A DNA stretch of 37,099 nucleotides from Deltaproteobacteria bacterium (GTDB lineage Bacteria; Desulfobacterota; Desulfobulbia; Desulfobulbales; Desulfurivibrionaceae). This document shows positions 25,700 to 34,415 of this stretch, piece by piece. Location of the stretch: contig JAJZRJ010000026.1 of the NCBI GenBank assembly GCA_021802775.1, positions 1-37,099 of the forward strand, in the 5' to 3' direction. The translations under genes and the position numbers were made by a program. The notes beneath the pieces were generated by a model. It worked only from the letters and a program-made list of their open reading frames with translations. It was not told the origin of the DNA and made no database searches. Numbering within the stretch: position 1 is the stretch's first letter; every line of letters begins with the position of its first letter.

Positions 25700-26753
25700 C
25701 CACCGTGCCCTCACCCTCCCGGCTTTCGAGGACAAAGGTGCCGCCGGGGTGTTCGTCGATGATCCGCTTCGAGATGCAGAGGCCGAGGCCGGTCCCCTGC
25801 TCCTTGGTGGTAAAGAAAGGGGAGAAGACATGCTTCCGGACCTCTTCCGGGATGCCTTCGCCGCCGTCGGCCACCAGCACCTCGATCCGGCCGGCTTCAT
25901 GCCGCGTGCTGATGGTGATGGCGCCGCCACCGGGCAGGGCTTCCAGGCTGTTCTTGATCAGATTCAGGAAGACCTGTTTGAGCTTCTCCCGATCCGCCCG
26001 CGCCAAGGTTGCCTCCGGCGCCAGTTCGACCTGGATCGCCACCCCCTGGCGGTTGGCTTCGTCCTCCACCAGGGCCACGACCTCGGCCAGCAACAAGGCG
26101 AGATCGACATCTTCGACAAAGAGCTGCTGTGGCCGGTAAAGGTCGCGGAGACCCACCAGCAGGCGCTCCAGCCGCGCCACCTCCTCGGCGATGATCCGCA
26201 GCTTGGCGCGGTCCTTGTCGTCTTTGAGCTTGCCGAGGAGTTGCCGGGCAAAGCCGCCGATCATGATAAGGGGGTTCTTGATCTCGTGGGAGATCTCCGC
26301 CATGGCCTGCCCCAGGGCGGCCAGTCGCTCCGACTGGAGAACCTGGCGCTCCAAGGCCTTGTGTTCGGTCAGATCGCGGACAATGCCGGTGAAAAAAAGC
26401 TGGCCGTCGATCTCGGCCACGGAAAAGGAGATAGAGGCGGGAAAGGTCTGGCCGTCTTTGCGGATAACCTTCAGTTCCGTTTCATGGCCGATCAGAGTGG
26501 GACGCCGGGTCGCGACATACCGATCCACCGCCTGCCGGTGGCCACCTTCGCACATGGGGGAGAGCAGCATGCCGAAGTCTTCGCCCAGCACCTCCTCGCG
26601 CCGATAGCCGAAAACCCGCTCCGCCGCCCGGTTGAAGAGCACCACCCGGGAATCCTGATCGATGGTGACAAAGGCCTCGTTGGTGTTCTCCACTGCGCCG
26701 CGGAGCACCTCGAAGTGCTTGTCCTGACTGTCGAACACCGCACCGTGCTTCAT
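25653..26753 (-). CDS. PAS-domain sensor histidine kinase
   Basis: 366 residues, soluble. A PAS domain (about 15-130: FVTIDQDSRVVLFNRAAERV, then the PAC part FFTGIVRDLTEHKALE) is followed by HisKA with the phospho-accepting His156 in EISHEIKNPL. The ATPase domain (about 245-360) has NLIKNSLEA (N-box), DGGEGIPEEV and GTGLGLCISKRI. No membrane segment is seen, so it senses a cytoplasmic signal. No response regulator gene is adjacent; it is an orphan kinase in this window. Its C-terminal 16 codons lie over the end of the kinase remnant on the other strand. Confidence 0.95.
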   Translation of the reverse strand: MKHGAVFDSQDKHFEVLRGAVENTNEAFVTIDQDSRVVLFNRAAERVFGYRREEVLGEDFGMLLSPMCEGGHRQAVDRYVATRRPTLIGHETELKVIRKDGQTFPASISFSVAEIDGQLFFTGIVRDLTEHKALERQVLQSERLAALGQAMAEISHEIKNPLIMIGGFARQLLGKLKDDKDRAKLRIIAEEVARLERLLVGLRDLYRPQQLFVEDVDLALLLAEVVALVEDEANRQGVAIQVELAPEATLARADREKLKQVFLNLIKNSLEALPGGGAITISTRHEAGRIEVLVADGGEGIPEEVRKHVFSPFFTTKEQGTGLGLCISKRIIDEHPGGTFVLESREGEGTVVTIGLVPCSGSPARL

Positions 26754-26878
26754 GGCCCCCCGCCGCGAACCCGGAATCAGGCATTGTTACAGGATAACAG
26801 ATCTCTCAAAAAGGCGGACACCCAGCCTTGCGGAGAAAAGGAAGCGTGCATCCCCTTCGCAGAAGATGCCCTACCCTT

Positions 26879-26908
26879 TTCATAGTCATCCAACCGGAGC
26901 GCTGTCAA
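26879..26908 (-). promoter_or_regulatory. Candidate promoter of the PAS histidine kinase
   Basis: On the minus strand TTGACA (26908-26903), a perfect -35, is 18 bases from TATGAA (26884-26879). The kinase ATG lies about 125 bases downstream. Confidence 0.55.
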
Positions 26909-26938
26909 TCCTTTCTTTCGCAAAGCAGGAGGCGTAAC

Positions 26939-26999
26939 AAAAAGGCGGCCATCCGGCACCGCACCCCGTGCTGCATCGCGGAGAGGGCAGGCGGCCGCC
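26939..26999 (-). terminator. Possible intrinsic terminator of the small gene at 27055
   Basis: On the minus strand GGCGGCC (26999-26993) can pair with GGCCGCC (26950-26944), followed by five T. The about 42 bases between can form an inner GCAC/GTGC hairpin. It starts 55 bases after the stop of the small gene. The rest of 26754-27054 holds only this and the kinase promoter. Confidence 0.45.
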
Positions 27000-27054
27000 G
27001 ATAATGACCAGCGACACCAGCGGGGCCAGGCTCCACGGCAAGAGCCGGCTGCGG

Positions 27055-27273
27055 TCATGCCTCCTGAACCGGGATGCCGCGCCCCTTGAGCTGCTGCACG
27101 ATCTTTTTCATCTGCTGGGCGTTGCAGTCGTCAATGGCATAGACGTTCTTCGTGCCGTCGTTGAAGTGGAGGGTCAGGCGGCCCTTGCCGTCCAGCACCG
27201 CATCATGGACATGGTCGCGGTCCAGCCAGGGTTGCAATTCGATCATGAAGTCTTGCAGGTTGCAGGTTTTCAC
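27055..27273 (-). CDS. Small protein of unknown function
   Basis: 72 residues, soluble, mixed alpha/beta: KTCNLQDFMIELQPWL, then a beta hairpin (GRLTLHFNDGTKNVYAI) and a C-terminal helix (NAQQMKKIVQQLKGRGI). I do not recognise the family. GTG at 27273 is chosen because AGGGGGA lies five bases upstream; an open frame reaches to 27342 without a better start. It has its own promoter and lies after copA on the same strand, so a role in copper handling is only positional guesswork; the two cysteines (near residues 4 and 46) are not a known copper site. Confidence 0.7.
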   Translation of the reverse strand: MKTCNLQDFMIELQPWLDRDHVHDAVLDGKGRLTLHFNDGTKNVYAIDDCNAQQMKKIVQQLKGRGIPVQEA

Positions 27274-27312
27274 GGCATTCCCCCTTGCGGCAAATGAGTT
27301 TGGCTTTCCTGT

Positions 27313-27342
27313 ATTGTACCGGGGCCGATCGCCTTTTGGCAA
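27313..27342 (-). promoter_or_regulatory. Candidate promoter of the small gene at 27055
   Basis: On the minus strand TTGCCA (27342-27337) and TACAAT (27318-27313) with an 18-base spacer, located between the copA stop and the small gene. Confidence 0.55.
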
Positions 27343-27351
27343 GGGCTCCTG

Positions 27352-29880
27352 CTAACAGGACTCCGGTAGACAGGGCTCCGTGACCCACGGCGCGGCAGGC
27401 GGGACAAAGAAACGAAGACGCAGGGCGTTGGTCACCACCGAGACCGAGCTCATGGCCATGGCCCCACCGGCGATCATGGGGTTGAGGGTCGGGCCGCCAA
27501 AGAGATGGAGCACCCCTGCGGCCACCGGGATGCCGATGATGTTGTAGATAAAAGCCCAGAAAAGATTCTGTTTGATGTTACGCATGGTGGCGCGACTGAG
27601 CGCCAGGGCGGCGAGCAGTCCCGAGAGGTGGCCCTTCATCAGCACGATGTCGCCCGACTCGATGGCCACGTCGATACCGGTGCCCATGGCAATGCCGACA
27701 TCGGCCTTGGCCAGGGCCGGCGCGTCGTTGATGCCGTCGCCCACCATGGCGACCCGCAGCCCTTGGGCCTGCAAGGAGGCGACCTTTTCGGCCTTGTGCT
27801 CGGGCAACACCTGGGCAATGACCTCGCTGATTCCAGCCTGGCTGGCGATGGCCCGGGCCGTCACCGCGTGGTCGCCGGTGAGCATGAAGACCTTGATCCC
27901 CATCCGTTCCAGGGCCTTGACCGTGGCCGGCACCTCGGGTTTGAGCCGGTCGGCGATGGCGAGTAACGCCATCAGCTTCCCATCGGCAGCGCAATAAAGC
28001 GCGGTCTTGCCGGAGGCGGCAAATCCGGCGGCAATGGCATCGGCTGCCGCATCGAGCCCTGCCACGCCGGACTCCGCCATGAACTCCCGGTTGCCGGTCA
28101 GCACCATCCTGCCGTCCACCGTGGCCCGGATGCCCCGGCCGGTCACGGCCTCGAACCCGGTCGCTTCCGGCAACATCAACCCTTTTTCGCGGGCCGCGTT
28201 GACCACCGCCTCGGCCAGCGGATGCTCGGATGCCCTTTCCGCCGTCGCCACCAGGGCCAGCACCTGCTGCTCATTCATCCCGCTTGCAACCAGCCGCAGA
28301 TCGGTCAGTTCGGGCCGGCCGTAGGTGAGGGTGCCGGTCTTGTCGAAGACCACCGCATTCACCTTCTGCGCCATCTCCAGGGCCTCGCCGCTCTTGACCA
28401 GCACCCCGAGCTGGGCGCCGCGGCCGGTGCCGACCATGATCGAGGTCGGGGTGGCCAGCCCCATGGCGCATGGGCAGGCGATGACCAGTACCGCGATGAA
28501 GATGCGCAGGGCAAAGGTAAACCCGGCCTGGCCGATGAAATACCAGGCCAGCCCCGCCACAATGGCCAGCACAATGACCGTGGGCACGAAGTACAGGCTG
28601 ATGCGGTCCGCCAGGTTGGCAATCGGCGCCTTGGAGCCCTGGGCCTCGCGCACCAGCCGGATGATGCGGGCAAGCATGGTATCCTGCCCCACCTTTTCCG
28701 CCCGCACCTGCAACACGCCGTTCTTGTTCAGGGTGGCGCCCACCACCCGGTCGCCCTCCTTTTTCGAGACGGGCAGGGACTCGCCGGTGAGCATCGATTC
28801 ATCCACGCTGGAATGGCCCTTGACCACGGTGCCGTCCACCGGCACCCGCTCGCCGGGCCTTACCAGCAGCAGGTCGCCCGGCTCGATCTCCTCCACCGGA
28901 ATGGCCACCTGCTCGCCGTTGCGCAGCAAGGTCGCCTCATCCGGCGAGAGCTCCATCAACTGGCGGATGGCATCGGAGGTGCGCACCCTGGAACGGCTTT
29001 CCAGGTACTTGCCCAGGGAGACCAGGGCGATGAGCACGCCGGCCGACTCGAAATAAAGGTCCATGACCCGCGCCATGGCGTCGAGGCCAAGACCGATTTC
29101 GATGAGATTCCAGGTGCTGTAGACAAAGGCGGCACCGGTGCCGATGGCGATGAGGGAGTCCATGTTGGGCGCGCGGCGGAAGAGGGCCGGGAAACCGATG
29201 AGGTAAAAGTTCCGGCCCGACCACATGATCGGCAGCACCAGCAGAAACTGGGTAAGGGCAAAGGTGAAGGGCGCATGGTGCGGGGCAAGCCAACCAGGCA
29301 ACGGCATGCCCAGCATCTCGCCCATGGAGAGAATGAGCAGCAGCATGGCGAAGGCAAAGGCCGGGATCAGCCGCTTTTTCATGGCAGCGAGCCGCGCCAT
29401 GGCCTCTGCCTGCTGGCGCTCCATCTCCGAACGGCCGGCCACCGCCACCGTCGCCTTGAAACCGATGCGTTCGATGGCCTCGCGGACGGCTCGCTGGGTC
29501 ACAACCTCCGGGTCAAAAACCACGGTGCCCGACTCGGTGGCGAGATTCACCTGCATGGACCGCACGCCAGGCAATGCGCCCACCACCTTCTCGATCCGGG
29601 CCGCGCACGAGGCGCAGGTCATGCCGCCCAAGGCCAGGGTCAGGGTCAACTCGTTCGCCGGCTTGACCAATTCAAAGCCCATGCCCTTGACAATGGCGGT
29701 AATGTCGTCCAGGGTAAGGCGGTCCGCTTCCCACTCCACCTCCATGGATTCGGTCGCCAGATTGACCGCGGCATGGCGGATGCCCCCGGTGGCGGAGAGC
29801 ACCTTTTCGATGCGGGTGGAACAGGCCGCGCAGTGCATGCCCCTGATGGCCACGTGTTCCTTCCGGGTTGCTCCGCTCAT
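27352..29880 (-). CDS. copA: Copper-exporting P1B-type ATPase CopA
   Basis: 842 residues. It pumps Cu(I) out of the cytoplasm using ATP. Two heavy-metal domains open the protein: GMHCAAC (Cys17, Cys20) and GMTCASC (near 86-89). Eight membrane segments are expected; the metal-site CPC motif is in [12 protein letters not shown] (near 467). The phosphorylated Asp is in DKTGTLT (near 511), the actuator motif MLTGES (near 363), and the hinge [20 protein letters not shown] follows. YN in the seventh and MAMSS in the eighth membrane segments are typical of Cu(I) specificity. ATG at 29880 with AGAGG upstream; 25 extra upstream codons lack family similarity. It diverges from the CopZ-like gene. Confidence 0.95.
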   Translation of the reverse strand: MSGATRKEHVAIRGMHCAACSTRIEKVLSATGGIRHAAVNLATESMEVEWEADRLTLDDITAIVKGMGFELVKPANELTLTLALGGMTCASCAARIEKVVGALPGVRSMQVNLATESGTVVFDPEVVTQRAVREAIERIGFKATVAVAGRSEMERQQAEAMARLAAMKKRLIPAFAFAMLLLILSMGEMLGMPLPGWLAPHHAPFTFALTQFLLVLPIMWSGRNFYLIGFPALFRRAPNMDSLIAIGTGAAFVYSTWNLIEIGLGLDAMARVMDLYFESAGVLIALVSLGKYLESRSRVRTSDAIRQLMELSPDEATLLRNGEQVAIPVEEIEPGDLLLVRPGERVPVDGTVVKGHSSVDESMLTGESLPVSKKEGDRVVGATLNKNGVLQVRAEKVGQDTMLARIIRLVREAQGSKAPIANLADRISLYFVPTVIVLAIVAGLAWYFIGQAGFTFALRIFIAVLVIACPCAMGLATPTSIMVGTGRGAQLGVLVKSGEALEMAQKVNAVVFDKTGTLTYGRPELTDLRLVASGMNEQQVLALVATAERASEHPLAEAVVNAAREKGLMLPEATGFEAVTGRGIRATVDGRMVLTGNREFMAESGVAGLDAAADAIAAGFAASGKTALYCAADGKLMALLAIADRLKPEVPATVKALERMGIKVFMLTGDHAVTARAIASQAGISEVIAQVLPEHKAEKVASLQAQGLRVAMVGDGINDAPALAKADVGIAMGTGIDVAIESGDIVLMKGHLSGLLAALALSRATMRNIKQNLFWAFIYNIIGIPVAAGVLHLFGGPTLNPMIAGGAMAMSSVSVVTNALRLRFFVPPAAPWVTEPCLPESC

Positions 29881-29949
29881 GGGAAACCTCTTCGGTTTTC
29901 TGCCGTGCCGGCGTTTGCGTTTCGCACGGAAAAATGATTTACGAACCAA

Positions 29950-29981
29950 GCACAACGTGCTATTTTAGCTTTTACTAAAAT
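29950..29981. promoter_or_regulatory. Paired inverted repeats in the copA-copZ divergent region
   Basis: Two adjacent palindromes: GCAC-AAC-GTGC (29950-29960) and ATTTTAG / CTAAAAT around CTTTTA (29962-29981). They lie in the AT-rich centre of the 141-base gap between divergent copA and the copper chaperone gene, where a copper-responsive regulator would bind. No regulator gene (CueR, CsoR, CopY) is in the window. Confidence 0.5.
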
Positions 29982-30021
29982 TTCAAAATCGCTGCAACCC
30001 AAACCACCAGGGAGACTCATC

Positions 30022-30222
30022 ATGGCAACGGTAAAAATTCAGGGCATGCGCTGCGGCCACTGCGCCAGCTCGGTCACCAAGGCACTGAGCGCCATCGGCG
30101 GGATCACCAACGTGCAGATCGACCTGGCCAAAGGCGAGGCCACCTACACCCCGACCAAGGACGTCCCGCTGGAGACCATCAAGAAGGCCATTGCCGCCAT
30201 CGGCTTCGAGGTGATCGGGTAG
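30022..30222 (+). CDS. copZ: CopZ-like copper chaperone (HMA domain)
   Basis: 66-residue ferredoxin-like heavy-metal domain with the metal motif GMRCGHC at residues 8-14. CopZ-type proteins carry Cu(I) in the cytoplasm and deliver it to the N-terminal domains or the entry site of CopA. The C-terminus ends in AIAAIGFEVIG, as usual. It is transcribed away from copA across a 141-base shared control region. Another soft metal is possible but the CopA neighbour favours copper. A hairpin without T-run follows the stop. Confidence 0.93.
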   Translation: MATVKIQGMRCGHCASSVTKALSAIGGITNVQIDLAKGEATYTPTKDVPLETIKKAIAAIGFEVIG

Positions 30223-30247
30223 GTCTCGCCGCCCTTGATTCTGGCGG

Positions 30248-30263
30248 GCGGGGCGCACCCCGC
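30248..30263. other. GC-rich hairpin between convergent copZ and DUF493 genes
   Basis: Perfect 6-base stem GCGGGG/CCCCGC with CGCA loop. No T-run on either side, so only a weak candidate for transcript ends of the two convergent genes. Confidence 0.4.
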
Positions 30264-30289
30264 GCACCCCCCGCGGAATCGACCACCGT

Positions 30290-30553
30290 TTACAGCACCA
30301 TGACCACCGCCGCGTGCCTCTTGAAGGCCACGTAAAAGGCGTTGCGCTCTGCCTCGTCCCGTACGACCACCTCGATATCGAGACTCTGGTACTTGCCGCT
30401 CCGGCTCGTGCGGGACGGGGTCACCAGGTGTTCCCGCCCGCCCAAGACTTCCCCGATGGCAAGGCGGAGCTGCTCACCGTCCGCCCCGATCACCTTGTAC
30501 ACCCAAGGGCAGGGGTAGTCCAATATCAGCCTGCCCTTCGTCTCATCCGTCAT
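30290..30553 (-). CDS. DUF493 family protein (YbeD-like)
   Basis: 87 residues of the small ferredoxin-like DUF493 fold. It opens with LDYPCPWVYKVIG, typical of the family (FPxxFxxKVIG in relatives), then SGKYQSLDIEVVV and RNAFYVAFKRHAAVVMVL. In E. coli YbeD a regulatory role is suspected but the function is unsettled. ATG at 30553 follows GGGGGAAG; the frame extends to 30613 without support. Convergent with the CopZ-like gene and divergent from the TPR/barrel gene. Confidence 0.85.
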   Translation of the reverse strand: MTDETKGRLILDYPCPWVYKVIGADGEQLRLAIGEVLGGREHLVTPSRTSRSGKYQSLDIEVVVRDEAERNAFYVAFKRHAAVVMVL

Positions 30554-30725
30554 CACATTCTTCCCCCGCCTTTTCCGGTCGTCTCCGGCATCATCCCCGC
30601 GATCATCCAACATCCGCGGTGTCCGAATTTACCAGAGCCACGGATCCACGCCAAGCCTCCTGTGCTGCTGCCGATTTCAAACGGAGGAACAGTTGCACAA
30701 AAAGATACCCTCTGTCCCTGTTTCC

Positions 30726-30765
30726 TTGTATTATAATTATTATAATTGGGTGAAAATTGTGCAAA
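30726..30765 (+). promoter_or_regulatory. AT-rich promoter region of the Slam-like/FecR/cyclase operon
   Basis: Two TATAAT boxes at 30732-30737 and 30741-30746 lie nine bases apart in a strongly AT-rich stretch (30726-30775) that contrasts with the GC-rich surroundings. No good -35 box is seen at the right spacing, so activation by another factor or an extra sigma factor is possible. The first gene starts at 30800. Confidence 0.45.
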
Positions 30766-30799
30766 ATTATATAGATGACCGATATTTCAGGAACAAATC

Positions 30800-32125
30800 A
30801 TGATCCGACACCGAGCCTTTCTCCTCTTGATCCCCCTTCTTTTTGTCTTTCTTTCCGGCCCGGTTCTGGCAGCTCCCGCCGATACCCCGTTTGCTCTCGG
30901 CAAACATTACTTCGACCAGGGACGCTTCGACGAGGCATACAAGGAACTCTACAAGGCCTTCAAGCAGGACCCGGCCAACCTGGAGGTCAACTTCTACCTC
31001 GGCCGGGCGGCCTTTGAGACCGGCCGGTCCGAAGAGGCGGTCATGGCCTTTGACCGCATCCTCATCGCCGACCCTGATGCAACCCGCGTCAAACTGGAAC
31101 TGGCCCGCGCCCACCTCCGTCTCGGCTCCCGTGAACTGGCCAAGCAATATTTCAAAGAGGTCCAGGCCACCAACCCGCCGGAACAGGTCTGGAAGAACAT
31201 CCAGCAATTTCTCGACGCCATCGACGCTTCGGAAAAACGCCACTTCATCAACGGCACCTTCACCTTGGGCCATGCCTGGGATGACAACGCCCGCTCCGCG
31301 CCGGTCAGCGACAAAATCTCCCTGGGCATCTTCGAGTTCACCCTCACCGGCCAGAGCGCCAAACCGCAAAACGACCAGATCAACAACGCCACCCTGGTGC
31401 TCAACCATATCTATAAAAACGAGGACTATCCCTTTGCCTGGAAAACCTCGGCCACCTCCTACAACGCGCTCTATGGGAGCCTTTACGACCTCGACACCAA
31501 CTACCTCGGCCTCACCTCCGGCCCGGTTTTCCAGGGGGAAAAAACGATCTGGGACATCCAGGCCATGGCCACCAATATCGATGTCGAACATGAGCGTTAC
31601 CAAAGCTCGTTTGGCGCAGCCTCCTCCTTTACCGCCATCTTCATGGAAAATCTCCTGGCGACCTTCGGAATCAAAGTGGAGGAGAAGAACAATTATATCG
31701 ATCCGGAACGCGACGCCACCAATCTCATGTATTCGGCCGGGCCGGTGCTGCTGGATGGCCCCAATCGCCTCAGCCTCACCTTTACCAAGGAAGTGGAAAT
31801 CGCCTACAATGAAGTCAACAGCTACGACCGCTTCGGCTGGAAACTCCGCTATGACCGCGACCTGCCGCTCGACTTTGCCCTGTTCGCCGGGCTCGGCTAC
31901 ACCACGACCGATTACGATGAAGAGCACCCCTTCTTCGGGGTCTTCCGCGCCGACGACGTGCAGGAACTGACCGCCGGCCTCTCCCGCACCCTGTGGCAGG
32001 ATCAGGCCAAACGCCAAGCCTTGATCGCGCAGCTTGGCCACACCTACACCAATTCCACCTCCAATATCGACCTCTATACCTACCGGAAAAACGTGACCGA
32101 ACTCAGCCTCACCGTGAGCTTTTAG
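30800..32125 (+). CDS. TPR plus outer-membrane barrel protein, Slam-like (type XI secretion translocon)
   Basis: 441 residues. Signal peptide 1-24 (ends GPVLA), TPR repeats at about 30-150 (GKHYFDQGRFDEAYKELYKA, VNFYLGRAAFETGRSEEAV, LELARAHLRLGSRELAKQYF), then a beta-barrel from about 160 to the end, which closes with aromatic-rich strands and a terminal Phe (LSLTVSF). The closing SNIDLYTYRKN and the FTLGHAWDDNA strand at the barrel start resemble Slam (DUF560), the outer-membrane protein that moves TbpB-like proteins to the cell surface. The next gene encodes a protein with a TbpB-like C-terminal barrel, which supports that reading. AGGAAC lies seven bases before the ATG. A different TPR-barrel porin is the alternative. 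Confidence 0.78.
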   Translation: MIRHRAFLLLIPLLFVFLSGPVLAAPADTPFALGKHYFDQGRFDEAYKELYKAFKQDPANLEVNFYLGRAAFETGRSEEAVMAFDRILIADPDATRVKLELARAHLRLGSRELAKQYFKEVQATNPPEQVWKNIQQFLDAIDASEKRHFINGTFTLGHAWDDNARSAPVSDKISLGIFEFTLTGQSAKPQNDQINNATLVLNHIYKNEDYPFAWKTSATSYNALYGSLYDLDTNYLGLTSGPVFQGEKTIWDIQAMATNIDVEHERYQSSFGAASSFTAIFMENLLATFGIKVEEKNNYIDPERDATNLMYSAGPVLLDGPNRLSLTFTKEVEIAYNEVNSYDRFGWKLRYDRDLPLDFALFAGLGYTTTDYDEEHPFFGVFRADDVQELTAGLSRTLWQDQAKRQALIAQLGHTYTNSTSNIDLYTYRKNVTELSLTVSF

Positions 32126-32144
32126 GCAGCGAGGACCGTGTGAC

Positions 32145-34394
32145 ATGAAGAGTGCTTTCCTTTCCCTGATCGTCGTCCTTTCCGTTACGCTGGCATCTGT
32201 TGCACCGCACGTCGCCAACGCCGCATCACCGGAAACAGTGGCCACCGTGGTGGCTATTCGCGGCACCGTGGTAGCCAAAAACGCCAAAGGTATTGAACGT
32301 CCCCTCGCCCTGAAAAGCCCGATCCTTGAAAAGGATACCCTGAAAACCGGCACCAACGGCCGCCTGCAACTCCTCTTCACCGACAACAGCATTATCAGCC
32401 TTGGCGGTGCCAGCGAAATGAAGGTCGCGGAATATCGCTGGCAGCCGGAACAGAACGACGGCGCCCTCAAGACCCATATCAAGGAGGGTACCTTCCGGGT
32501 GATGGGCGGGGCCATCACCAAGAGTGCCCCGCAGAACTTCAAAACCGAGACCCCCACCGCCACCATCGGCATCCGCGGCTCCATGTATGCCGGCACCGTC
32601 ACCCCGACCACCCTTTCCGTGGTCTTCCAGGGCGGCAAGGGCATCGAGATCACCAACCCCTTCGGCACGGTCGCCATCACCAAGCCCGGTTTCGGCACCC
32701 ACGTCACCCTCAATGCCGCCCCGTTACCGCCGGTTAAATTCACTGAAAAGGAATTGGGCGACCTGAACAAGCAGCTCAATGGCAACGGCGGCGAGAAGGG
32801 GGTGGGTCCGGCAGAAGAAAAGGGCGGCAGCCAGGACAAGGGTAAGAGCGAGACCACCTCCGGCGAGGGGACACAGGAAGGGACGACCTCAAACGGGGAT
32901 CAGGCTTCGGGCACCTCATCATCTACCGAGGGATCTCAAACCACCACGCAAACAGCGCCGGCCCCTACCAACGAAAATGGCACAACCGCGGCAACCGAAC
33001 CGCTCCCTGCACCAGAGCCCCTGCCTGTGCCGACGTCCCTGACGACAACCACTGCCATTAAACCGATCGCCATTGACCTGCCGCCGACCAACGAACTAGC
33101 CAGCGCGCCAACTTTCACCACCCCGGCCGGTCCGCCGAGCAACGGCATCTATTATTTCCTGGGAGGCCTGGGCGGGAGTTCCGTGCACAGCGGCACCACC
33201 GAGACCATCACCGGCGATGTCTTCATGGCTGTCAACTGGCACAACAACACGATCTTCGGCGCGGTCTTCGATCCGGTCAGTTCCACCTCCTCCACGGACA
33301 AGGACAGCCCGGTCTTCTTCTTTGGCCACACCAGCGGCAGCAGCGTGAACAACATCCAGATCTTCGGCTTCGGGGACGGCTACAATAACGACATTACCGC
33401 CATCGAGGGCAGCGGCTCCGGCCTCTTCTCCGGCAGCACCTATGATTTCTTCAGCTTCAACGCCACCGGCGCCTCCTATCTCGTCGCCGGAAATCCCCAG
33501 AGCACCGTTGACTCCTGGACCGTGCAAGGCGGAACCCAGCAGGCTCTCGAAGAAAAACTGCCGACCTCCCCCACCGGCACGGCAACCTGGCAGGGCTTCG
33601 TGGTCGGGGTAAGCGAGGACATGAATGCCCCGAACACCAACCGCCGCCTCTTCCGAAACGATTCGCCAACCGACTTCACCCTGGCCGTCAACAAGGACAG
33701 CGGCACCTTGAGCGGCGCCATCACCACCGGTCCGGATCTCAACGGCGGAGAATATTCCATCAGCAACCTCACGGTCGGCGGCTCCTACGGCTCGGCCTAT
33801 ATCCGCGACGACCTGCTGGCCGCGATTCTGGGCTGCCCGTCGGACGCCTGCGTGGGCAGCGCCGGCCTGAAACCCCATGGCAACTACATGGTGATCGAGG
33901 ACCCGGAAAAACAATGGTCCAGCTATTTTACCTGGGGGTACTGGGAGATCGCCTACGTCGATCCGAACGACTCGACCCAGCGCCACATCCATGTGCCGGG
34001 TTCCATGTGGCTGGCTGGTGTACCTTCCACCAACTCGGTAATCAAGAACGGCTTCACCGGCTCTTACAGCGGCAGTGCCCGGGGCTCCCGCATCGATGCC
34101 GGCGGTGTCCTCGATCTGAACGGCACCGTCAGCCTGAACGCAAACTTCACTGCCCAGACCATCAACGGCAGCATCAGCTTCCCGAACGTTGCCACCCTGA
34201 CCATCGGCAGCCCCGCCAGCATCACCTCCACCGCCTCCTCCAACTCCTTCGTTGCCGATCTGAGCGGCGACAGCACCTCGGGCAACGTCAAGGGCGCCTT
34301 CTTCGGCCCCAATGCCAATGCAATGGGCGGCAACTTCTATAGCAGCGGCGGGGGCAAACAGTACCTCGGCATCTTCGGCGGCAACAAACAATAG
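32145..34394 (+). CDS. Secreted FecR-domain protein with TbpB-like C-terminal barrel
   Basis: 749 residues. Signal peptide 1-26 (ends VANA) with no lipobox Cys, so a soluble secreted protein. FecR domain at about 34-155 (RGTVVAKNAKGIERPLA, DTLKTGTNGRLQLLFTDNS, SEMKVAEYRW). A low-complexity Gly/Ser/Thr/Pro/Glu linker spans about 205-335. A Gly- and aromatic-rich beta domain follows, and the last about 120 residues (GFTGSYSGSARG to the end) look like the lipocalin-like barrel of TbpB, with GAFFGPNANAMGGNF near 716-730 and a final YLGIFGG. That barrel is the usual recognition element of Slam-exported cargo. Starts 19 bases after the Slam-like gene; GAGGA upstream. Ligand unknown. Confidence 0.8.
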   Translation: MKSAFLSLIVVLSVTLASVAPHVANAASPETVATVVAIRGTVVAKNAKGIERPLALKSPILEKDTLKTGTNGRLQLLFTDNSIISLGGASEMKVAEYRWQPEQNDGALKTHIKEGTFRVMGGAITKSAPQNFKTETPTATIGIRGSMYAGTVTPTTLSVVFQGGKGIEITNPFGTVAITKPGFGTHVTLNAAPLPPVKFTEKELGDLNKQLNGNGGEKGVGPAEEKGGSQDKGKSETTSGEGTQEGTTSNGDQASGTSSSTEGSQTTTQTAPAPTNENGTTAATEPLPAPEPLPVPTSLTTTTAIKPIAIDLPPTNELASAPTFTTPAGPPSNGIYYFLGGLGGSSVHSGTTETITGDVFMAVNWHNNTIFGAVFDPVSSTSSTDKDSPVFFFGHTSGSSVNNIQIFGFGDGYNNDITAIEGSGSGLFSGSTYDFFSFNATGASYLVAGNPQSTVDSWTVQGGTQQALEEKLPTSPTGTATWQGFVVGVSEDMNAPNTNRRLFRNDSPTDFTLAVNKDSGTLSGAITTGPDLNGGEYSISNLTVGGSYGSAYIRDDLLAAILGCPSDACVGSAGLKPHGNYMVIEDPEKQWSSYFTWGYWEIAYVDPNDSTQRHIHVPGSMWLAGVPSTNSVIKNGFTGSYSGSARGSRIDAGGVLDLNGTVSLNANFTAQTINGSISFPNVATLTIGSPASITSTASSNSFVADLSGDSTSGNVKGAFFGPNANAMGGNFYSSGGGKQYLGIFGGNKQ

Positions 34395-34415
34395 CCGCAG
34401 GCAAGAGAGGTGCCG

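Noticed and set aside
28222..29937. Long plus-strand open frame opposite copA
   Set aside because: copA is unambiguous by all its motifs. The shadow frame has the His/Gly/Gln-rich composition of antisense GC-rich codons.
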